Source: Clostridia bacterium (GTDB lineage: Bacteria > Bacillota > Clostridia > Christensenellales > DTU072). From it: a stretch of 11,563 nucleotides of DNA. The first letter of the stretch is position 1. Each line of letters starts with the position of its first letter. Made by a program: the position numbers and the translations under genes. Location: NCBI GenBank assembly GCA_028699795.1, contig JAQVTZ010000042.1, positions 1 through 11,563 on the forward strand, read 5' to 3'. The notes under the pieces were generated by a model that ran no database searches, had not been told where the DNA came from, and worked only from the letters and a program-made list of their open reading frames with translations. Of the stretch, positions 7,170 through 11,563 are shown one piece after another.

Positions 7170-8519
7170 CTATTGTAATATGTCGTTTAAGTCGTTTAAA
7201 AACTCATTGGTGGTAACGATTATCACATTGTCGCCTATCTCGATGGTTTCATCCCCGTCGGGAGTAATCATTTGACCATTTCTCATAATACAAGAAATCA
7301 GCAAATTGTTCTTTAATTTTAGTGTTTTTATGGGAACGGAGGACGCTCGGAAGGTGTCTGTAACAATAAACTCTAAAGCTTCGGCTTTCTCGTTAATTAT
7401 TTTATAAAGATTAAGAACAGTACTCCCCATCGAGTTTTGTTTTCCTCTCACATACCTCACTATAATATTCGACATCAGCAATCTGGGAGAAATAATGCTT
7501 TCTATTCCGCTTTCTTTCAGCATGGAATAATAGGAAAAACGGTTGATTTTCGTAACAATCTTTTTGATTTTTTTGCTGCTTGCAAATAACGAAATCATTA
7601 TGTTTTCTTCATCGGAGCTCGTTAGAATAATAAGCGCATCGGTGCGCATCAAACCTTCATCAATGAGAATATCTCTGTCCGAGCCGTCCCCTACAATTAT
7701 TTCTGTCTTATTGAGTTGCTCACTCAGCTCTTGACACTTTCGTTCATTTTTTTCGATAATTTTTACGGAAATCCCTACCTTTTCTAATTGTTTTGCCAAA
7801 TAAAAAGAAATTTTACCTCCGCCTACAATCATAACATTTTTTACGATACTCTTAAAAATACCTAATTTTTTTAAGACAATGTAAGTATCTTTTGCCGTTG
7901 CGGTGATAAATATCTTATCATTTGCTTTTAGAACAAAGTTTCCGTTGGGAATAAAAACATCCTCATCCCTTTCTACGGCGCTAATTAACATTTTTAGCTG
8001 TAATTTTGCAGGAATTTGGGAAATAGCCATGTCGATAAGAGGGTTTGTTTCACACAATTTGAATTCAACAAGTTCTACTTTCCCATTGGAAAATGGATCG
8101 ATTTTTATGGTTCCGGGAGACCTGAGAATACGGAATATCTCCATCGCCGCTTCATATTCGGGATTAATCATAAGATTCAGCCCCAATTCATCCCCAATGA
8201 ACAGCGTAAAATACTCGGGATTTCTTATTCTTGCTATTGTGTCTGCGTTACCAAGTTTTTTAGCAACCATACAACACAATATGTTTAGTTCGTCGGAATG
8301 GGTGCTTGCTATCATTAAATCGCATAAGTCCACTTTGGCTTCTTTTTGCACATTGTGATCCGCGCCGTTTCCGAGCACACCCATCGCATCAAAGCCATTG
8401 ATAGTCTTTTCGATGACTTTTTTATTGATATCTATTACGATAATATCGTGTCCCTCTTTAGAAAGCTGTTCTACTAAGGTATTGCCGACTTTACCGACTC
8501 CGATAATTACGATTCGCAT
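7170..8519 (-). CDS. trkA: Trk potassium uptake regulatory subunit TrkA (two RCK/KTN halves)
   Basis: A 449-residue cytoplasmic protein, close to E. coli TrkA (458), built of two repeated RCK_N-RCK_C halves. The first Rossmann fold shows GVGKVG (7-12) with acidic Asp30 in VIDIN; the second shows GGGKIS (233-238) with Glu256 in KIIEKN. The second repeat has SFY after GGGKI where a third glycine would be usual, so nucleotide binding may differ between halves. RCK_C domains cover about 140-220 and 365-449. TrkA assembles under TrkH and controls K+ flux in response to bound nucleotides. The start is the ATG at 8519 (MRIVIIG), because the family begins there, GGATGGAG precedes it, and the promoter would start transcription near 8541, after the more upstream in-frame ATG at 8618. 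Confidence 0.95.
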   Translation of the reverse strand: MRIVIIGVGKVGNTLVEQLSKEGHDIIVIDINKKVIEKTINGFDAMGVLGNGADHNVQKEAKVDLCDLMIASTHSDELNILCCMVAKKLGNADTIARIRNPEYFTLFIGDELGLNLMINPEYEAAMEIFRILRSPGTIKIDPFSNGKVELVEFKLCETNPLIDMAISQIPAKLQLKMLISAVERDEDVFIPNGNFVLKANDKIFITATAKDTYIVLKKLGIFKSIVKNVMIVGGGKISFYLAKQLEKVGISVKIIEKNERKCQELSEQLNKTEIIVGDGSDRDILIDEGLMRTDALIILTSSDEENIMISLFASSKKIKKIVTKINRFSYYSMLKESGIESIISPRLLMSNIIVRYVRGKQNSMGSTVLNLYKIINEKAEALEFIVTDTFRASSVPIKTLKLKNNLLISCIMRNGQMITPDGDETIEIGDNVIIVTTNEFLNDLNDILQ

Positions 8520-8547
8520 AAGCTCCATCCAAAAATTAGTTCGGTTA

Positions 8548-8576
8548 ATTATAGCATATCCATTTTTGAAATTCAA
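8548..8576 (-). promoter_or_regulatory. Strong SigA-type promoter of trkA-trkH
   Basis: Minus strand: -35 TTGAAT (8576-8571), exactly 17 bp, -10 TATAAT (8553-8548) with an extended TGC just before it. The -10 is a perfect consensus. Transcription would begin near 8541, giving a leader of about 22 bases to the trkA ATG at 8519. This sets the trkA start and separates trkAH from the spoIIA operon. Confidence 0.75.
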
Positions 8577-8587
8577 ACCGTTATAAA

Positions 8588-8615
8588 TAATAAAAGAAGA
8601 TAGACAATCTCTATC
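8588..8615 (-). terminator. Weak Rho-independent terminator-like hairpin after sigF
   Basis: On the minus strand GATAGA (8615-8610) pairs with TCTATC (8604-8599) over a 5-base loop, followed by the T-rich run TTCTTTTATT. It lies about 40 bp beyond the sigF stop and upstream of the trkA promoter, where a terminator would be expected. The 6-bp stem is AT-rich and the T-run interrupted, so termination may be inefficient. Confidence 0.4.
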
Positions 8616-8655
8616 CAAAAACTATTAAATATTGCCAATAACTACTTCACTGCTG

Positions 8656-9369
8656 TTATATCAACTGCTTTTTGAGTTGTTTTAATACTTTGGTTTCGAT
8701 TCGCGAGATTTGCACTTGACTTACGCCCATTTCACGCGCGATTTCGCTCTGGGTCATATCTCTAAAATAGCGTAATATAATAATCTTTTTTTCTTTGGGC
8801 GGAAGGGTAGATATTAGGTCACGCAGTAGCATTTTGTCTATGACTTCTTCGGGGGTGCCCTTTGCGACTATCTTATCCGCAAGCGATAACCCCTCTTCTT
8901 CGCTTTCGGCATAAATAGATATGGGATAGCGCGCGCTGTCCATAAGAAAAATAATATCCGCGGGGTTCGTGTGGAATTCCTCGCACAACACTTCGATGCT
9001 CGGGTCTTTTTCTTCGCGGTGACGGTATTCTTCGATAAAACGGTTAAGCTTTTGCGTTTCGGCTTTAATTGATCGACTCACTTTAATTGCGCCGTCGTCG
9101 CGGATAAATCTTTTGATTTCACCCGCAATCATCGGCACCGCATAGGTTGAAAATCTTACGCCGTAATCCGCGTCGAAGTTATTGATCGCCTTGATTAAGC
9201 CCAATGTGCCCAATTGAATCAGGTCTTCGTATTCGATTTGTTTGTTTCTATAACGGCGAACAATGCTTTTAATAAGAGGAAGATTGTTTTCGATTAGAAT
9301 AACCTTCGCTTCCTCACTGCCTGCCTGCGCCTCTTTTATCTTTTGAAGAGTTACATCACTCTCCAGCAT
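8656..9369 (-). CDS. sigF: RNA polymerase sporulation sigma factor SigF
   Basis: A 237-residue sigma-70 family protein, slightly shorter than B. subtilis SigF (255). Region 2 runs from about 28 to 95 and contains DLIQLGTLGLIKAINNFD (49-66) and RFSTYAVPMIAGEIKRFIRDDG (72-93, core only). KVSRSIK (96-102) begins region 3, and region 4 (about 185-235) holds a helix-turn-helix, TQSEIAREMGVSQVQISRIE (206-225). The sporulation SigF/SigG pattern is clear, and linkage to spoIIAA-spoIIAB assigns it as SigF, the first forespore sigma factor, held inactive by SpoIIAB. The chosen ATG at 9369 is 8 bp after the spoIIAB stop with GAGGTG just upstream. An in-frame ATG at 9573 exists, but its extension is an out-of-frame reading of spoIIAB. 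No spoVA or other gene follows in the operon. Confidence 0.96.
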   Translation of the reverse strand: MLESDVTLQKIKEAQAGSEEAKVILIENNLPLIKSIVRRYRNKQIEYEDLIQLGTLGLIKAINNFDADYGVRFSTYAVPMIAGEIKRFIRDDGAIKVSRSIKAETQKLNRFIEEYRHREEKDPSIEVLCEEFHTNPADIIFLMDSARYPISIYAESEEEGLSLADKIVAKGTPEEVIDKMLLRDLISTLPPKEKKIIILRYFRDMTQSEIAREMGVSQVQISRIETKVLKQLKKQLI

Positions 9370-9377
9370 CGCGCACC

Positions 9378-9794
9378 TCAGCCAATCACTTTGGACATCA
9401 CAACGGTGGTTCCTTCGCCGACAACGGATTGTACTTGAAGAGTACTCATAAAGGTTCCCATAATCGTAAAGCCCAAACCGCTGCGCTCTTCTGACGGCTT
9501 CGTGGTGTAGAAATCTTTCATCGCTTCTACGATATTGGGTATGCCCACACCCGTATCCTCCACACTCACCCATAAAGTATTGCCTTCGATGCTTGCCGTT
9601 AAACGGATGTCTTTTTCCGCATCATTGTTGTAGGCGTGAACAATAGCGTTGGTAACCGCTTCCGAAACCGCCGTCTTAATATCCGAAACTTCCTCCATGG
9701 AGGGATTGAGGCGTGTCGCATACGCCGCAATAACGCTACGGGCAAAGCACTCGTTTTCGGGCAATGCTTTCACTATCAAAACTATTTTGTCCAT
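9378..9794 (-). CDS. spoIIAB: Anti-sigma F factor and serine kinase SpoIIAB
   Basis: A 138-residue GHKL-fold protein kinase and anti-sigma factor. The ATP site is complete: N-box with Glu45 and Asn49 in SEAVTNAIVHAY (44-55), G1 box DTGVGI (80-85) and G2 box ERSGLGFT (103-110); FYTTKP (95-100) is the family's ATP-lid region. It binds SigF in the predivisional cell and mother cell and phosphorylates SpoIIAA; unphosphorylated SpoIIAA in the forespore displaces it from SigF. Start choice: an ATG at 9812 overlaps the spoIIAA stop (ATGA) but lacks a Shine-Dalgarno, while the ATG at 9794 has GAGAGGT nine bases upstream and matches the N-terminus of known SpoIIAB. The longer form would add six residues. 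It lies second in a three-gene operon. Confidence 0.95.
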   Translation of the reverse strand: MDKIVLIVKALPENECFARSVIAAYATRLNPSMEEVSDIKTAVSEAVTNAIVHAYNNDAEKDIRLTASIEGNTLWVSVEDTGVGIPNIVEAMKDFYTTKPSEERSGLGFTIMGTFMSTLQVQSVVGEGTTVVMSKVIG

Positions 9795-9803
9795 ACTATG
9801 ATT

Positions 9804-9810
9804 ACCTCTC
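9804..9810 (-). promoter_or_regulatory. Ribosome binding site that decides the spoIIAB start
   Basis: GAGAGGT on the minus strand, nine bases before the ATG at 9794. It lies inside the codons that follow the alternative ATG at 9812, which itself has no purine-rich Shine-Dalgarno upstream. This favours the shorter SpoIIAB, though coupled reinitiation at the ATGA overlap cannot be excluded. Confidence 0.6.
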
Positions 9811-10111
9811 ATATTTTTGGCATAATGGAATAGATTCCGCTCACCTTAAGCACCTTGTCCACAGGCGCGGACGGACGGAATATCGCTACCGGTTTCGCCA
9901 TACTTTTGGCGGTTTTATAACGACCTAGAAGTAATCCCACCCCCGTACTATCCATAAATTGTAAATCCGAAAAATCAAAAACAACCATCTCGTATCCGCC
10001 TCCTCTAATCACCTTATCCAGTCTTTCTTTTATCGTAGTTGCGACGGAGTGATCCAGTTCTCCTCCTATTTTTATATTCAGTACACCTTTGGAAACTTCG
10101 TAATGTATCAT
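9809..10111 (-). CDS. spoIIAA: Anti-sigma F factor antagonist SpoIIAA (STAS domain)
   Basis: A 100-residue single STAS-domain protein, somewhat shorter than the 117-residue B. subtilis protein, mainly at the C-terminus. GELDHSVATTIKERLD (17-32) and FSDLQFMDSTGVGLLLGRYK (47-66) match the SpoIIAA pattern. Ser55, in MDSTG, corresponds by alignment to B. subtilis Ser58, the residue phosphorylated by SpoIIAB and dephosphorylated by SpoIIE; the neighbouring second serine is threonine here. When unphosphorylated, the protein binds SpoIIAB and frees SigF. The ATG at 10111 has GGGAG five bases upstream. It is the first gene of the spoIIA operon and divergent from the htrA-like gene. No convincing SigH promoter was found upstream, only a GAAT-type -10 fragment. 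Confidence 0.95.
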   Translation of the reverse strand: MIHYEVSKGVLNIKIGGELDHSVATTIKERLDKVIRGGGYEMVVFDFSDLQFMDSTGVGLLLGRYKTAKSMAKPVAIFRPSAPVDKVLKVSGIYSIMPKI

Positions 10112-10215
10112 AAGCGCTCCCGAGTTCGCGAAATCAACCTGTATCGCGGCTACTTTTTAATTGTATAAAAATCAAGAGTAAAGAAATTCTATTATCTTGA
10201 AGTTATATGGATATT

Positions 10216-10224
10216 TTTGTCGTA
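10216..10224 (+). promoter_or_regulatory. Candidate Spo0A box between spoIIAA and htrA
   Basis: TTTGTCGTA on the plus strand differs at one position from the Spo0A box TTTGTCGAA. It lies about 105 bp upstream of the spoIIAA start and 46 bp upstream of the htrA -35. Spo0A activates spoIIA in Bacillus and Clostridium, so placement is sensible for spoIIA. One 9-base near-match in AT-rich DNA is weak evidence. Confidence 0.35.
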
Positions 10225-10269
10225 ATCTAAAGAAAATACAAAATTTATTTATAAAACATTAAAGTGTAT

Positions 10270-10299
10270 TTCACAAAAACGACACAATTGCGTTATAAT
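10270..10299 (+). promoter_or_regulatory. SigA-type promoter of the htrA-like gene
   Basis: -35 TTCACA (10270-10275, five of six consensus bases), 18-bp spacer, -10 TATAAT (10294-10299). A second TATAAT follows at 10301-10306 with a poorer -35 (ACGACA, 16 bp), so two overlapping starts are possible. Transcription would begin near 10306-10313, leaving a 25-30 base leader to the ATG at 10337. Confidence 0.65.
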
Positions 10300-10336
10300 A
10301 TATAATACAGATGTAAATTGAAAGGAAAAGGTTGGT

Positions 10337-11563
10337 ATGAGAAAATTTAGGATTGTTGTTTCATTGCTTATACTGGTAGGATTGCTGGGCATATTGCTTA
10401 CCGGCTGCAACTTGGCCTCGTTTGTAAATGACGGTACTTTGGGCCGAATTACCGACGGCGGTAGTATTACAGACCCAAATAATAATACCGATGACCCCGG
10501 CGGAAGCAGTAACTTAGGCGGCACTCTTAATGGTGCCGACAACTTAGCCGACTTTACGCTGGAAGCGACTCTACCCGCGACCAATGATACCCGCACCTTA
10601 CCCGACATTATAGAAGATGTACAAGACAGCGTGGTGGTTATCAATGTCACAATGTCAAACGGAACAAGCGCGGGAAGCGGAGTAATTATCGCAAAATCGG
10701 CTTCAGAAGGCTATAGCTATCTGATGACTTGTTTGCATGTCGTAGAAGGCCATACCGAAATCGAAATCATTCTTACCAACGGAAAAAAATATAACGCAGA
10801 GTTTGTTGGCGGCGTCCCCGACAGCGATATCGCGCTTCTCCGTATGAATATTGTCGAAGGGATTACCATTGCCGAAATCCGTGATGTCGAAGCAAAGCCT
10901 GTAAGAATCGGCGAAGATGCTATTGCGATAGGCAACCCCCTAGGGACTTTGGGCGGTACAGTAACCAAGGGTATCATTTCGGCAATTACACGCGAAATCA
11001 ATATAGACGGATCTGTCATGACTTTGCTCCAAACCGATGCTGCCGTTAACAGCGGCAACTCGGGCGGCGCTTTGTTCGATGCAAGCGGACTACTGATGGG
11101 CATTGTAAACGCAAAATCTGTCGGCACTTCAGTAGAAGGATTGGGGTTTGCAATCCCCATTGAGACCGCAGTCGAACTGGCGCAACAGCTTTTGGATACC
11201 AGAGGCAATACCGAGTATAACGGTCTAGGGTATATCCCCGGCAAAAAAATGCTGGGTATTACCACGGTTTCCGGTAATTTCGATTTAGGCGGTACCGATT
11301 ATTACGCTTCTCAAGTTACCCAAATGAATCTCTACGGCAGCGCCGTTGCAAGCGGTCTGACGGTAGATGATTATATCATCGAGGCAGACGGCGAAGCTCT
11401 TAGTGAATCGCGCACACTTGGCGACATACTGGGAGGCAAAAACATTGGTGATACGCTTACGCTTACGGTGTTGCGTCGGGAGGCCTACTCACAAGGCTGG
11501 CTCACTCAATATAGATACAACGAACATACCATAACGATTACCTTGCGTCAGTATGTGTATGGA
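10337..11563 (+). CDS. HtrA/DegP-like trypsin-family serine protease with PDZ domain, predicted lipoprotein (3' end outside window)
   Basis: An open reading frame of 409 codons still open at the window edge. Residues 1-24 form a lipoprotein signal peptide: MRKFR, a hydrophobic core, then lipobox LLTGC with Cys24 as the predicted lipid-modified residue. A Gly/Asn/Asp/Thr-rich linker (25-85) follows. The trypsin-like domain (about 88-285) has the full triad: His134 in TCLHVVEG, Asp164 in DSDIALLRM and Ser242 in NSGNSGGALF; AIGNPLG (197-203) and GLGFAIPIE (268-276) are typical HtrA segments. A PDZ domain begins near 295 and includes GSAVASGLTVDDYIIEADG (334-352). Such proteases degrade or sense misfolded proteins at the cell surface. 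The ATG has AAGG five bases upstream. Two points are odd: lipid anchoring rather than a transmembrane helix, and TCLHVV where TNxHVV is usual. It is divergent from spoIIA, and a sporulation role is not shown. Confidence 0.93.
   Translation, partial: MRKFRIVVSLLILVGLLGILLTGCNLASFVNDGTLGRITDGGSITDPNNNTDDPGGSSNLGGTLNGADNLADFTLEATLPATNDTRTLPDIIEDVQDSVVVINVTMSNGTSAGSGVIIAKSASEGYSYLMTCLHVVEGHTEIEIILTNGKKYNAEFVGGVPDSDIALLRMNIVEGITIAEIRDVEAKPVRIGEDAIAIGNPLGTLGGTVTKGIISAITREINIDGSVMTLLQTDAAVNSGNSGGALFDASGLLMGIVNAKSVGTSVEGLGFAIPIETAVELAQQLLDTRGNTEYNGLGYIPGKKMLGITTVSGNFDLGGTDYYASQVTQMNLYGSAVASGLTVDDYIIEADGEALSESRTLGDILGGKNIGDTLTLTVLRREAYSQGWLTQYRYNEHTITITLRQYVYG

Noticed and set aside
8520..8618. A 33-residue extension of TrkA from an in-frame ATG at 8618
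   Set aside because: TrkA proteins begin at the MRIVIIG Rossmann strand, and the strong promoter at 8548-8576 would start transcription downstream of this ATG, inside the extension.
9370..9573. A 68-residue N-terminal extension of SigF from an in-frame ATG at 9573
   Set aside because: The extension is the spoIIAB coding sequence read in another frame. The start at 9369 has GAGGTG upstream, 8 bp after the spoIIAB stop, and gives a normal SigF length.
10165..10205. A SigH-type promoter for spoIIAA
   Set aside because: Only a GAAT-type -10 (ATAGAAT) is visible. No AGGA-like -35 occurs 11-14 bases upstream, so it was not called as a feature.
10249..11265. Two long minus-strand open frames (10249-10650 and 10717-11265)
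   Set aside because: They are antisense to the htrA-like gene, which has a clear lipobox, catalytic triad and PDZ domain. Their predicted proteins are Pro/Ser/Thr-rich shadows with no recognisable family.
1..11563. CRISPR arrays, insertion sequences, integrases, tRNA or rRNA genes
   Set aside because: No regularly spaced repeats, transposase or integrase-like proteins, terminal inverted repeats, or tRNA/rRNA-like stretches were seen on either strand by reading. A covariance-model scan could still find small RNAs.

Overview
The window looks like a piece of chromosome from an endospore-forming, low-to-moderate-GC Firmicute of the clostridial type. The main reason is a complete spoIIAA-spoIIAB-sigF operon, the switch that starts forespore-specific transcription. 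Shine-Dalgarno-led starts and SigA-type promoters with extended -10 elements agree with this. I cannot place it below class level. Nothing points to a plasmid, phage, transposon or CRISPR array, and no tRNA or rRNA gene was seen. All genes but the last lie on the minus strand.

Region 1 (1-5531, minus). A tightly packed operon reads lacZ-type GH2 beta-galactosidase, then a patatin-like lipid acyl hydrolase, then a stand-alone PTS EIIC-type membrane protein of the PfoR/PTS_EIIC_2 kind. The spacings are 1 bp and 6 bp, and an ATGA overlap at the window edge may start a fourth gene. A good SigA promoter and a possible operator precede lacZ. The sugar enzyme and permease-like protein fit together; the lipase between them is the unexpected member.

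Region 2 (5574-8576, minus). trkA-trkH encode the regulatory and pore subunits of a Trk/Ktr potassium uptake system, behind a strong promoter. This block is visibly richer in A+T than both flanks. A small repeat/palindrome cluster follows trkH.

Region 3 (8588-10111, minus). The spoIIA operon encodes anti-anti-sigma factor SpoIIAA, anti-sigma kinase SpoIIAB and SigF, with a weak terminator-like hairpin after sigF. SpoIIAB holds SigF inactive; unphosphorylated SpoIIAA releases it in the forespore.

Region 4 (10112-11563). A 225-bp divergent intergenic region holds a SigA promoter for the plus strand and a near-match to a Spo0A box. It leads into an HtrA/DegP-like serine protease predicted to be a lipoprotein, with a complete catalytic triad and most of a PDZ domain, still open at the window end.

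No stretch above 300 bases lacks a gene. I did not find a clearly new multi-gene defence, mobile or biosynthetic system. The points most worth a second look are the lacZ-patatin-EIIC grouping, the AT-rich trkAH block and the lipoprotein HtrA divergent from spoIIA.
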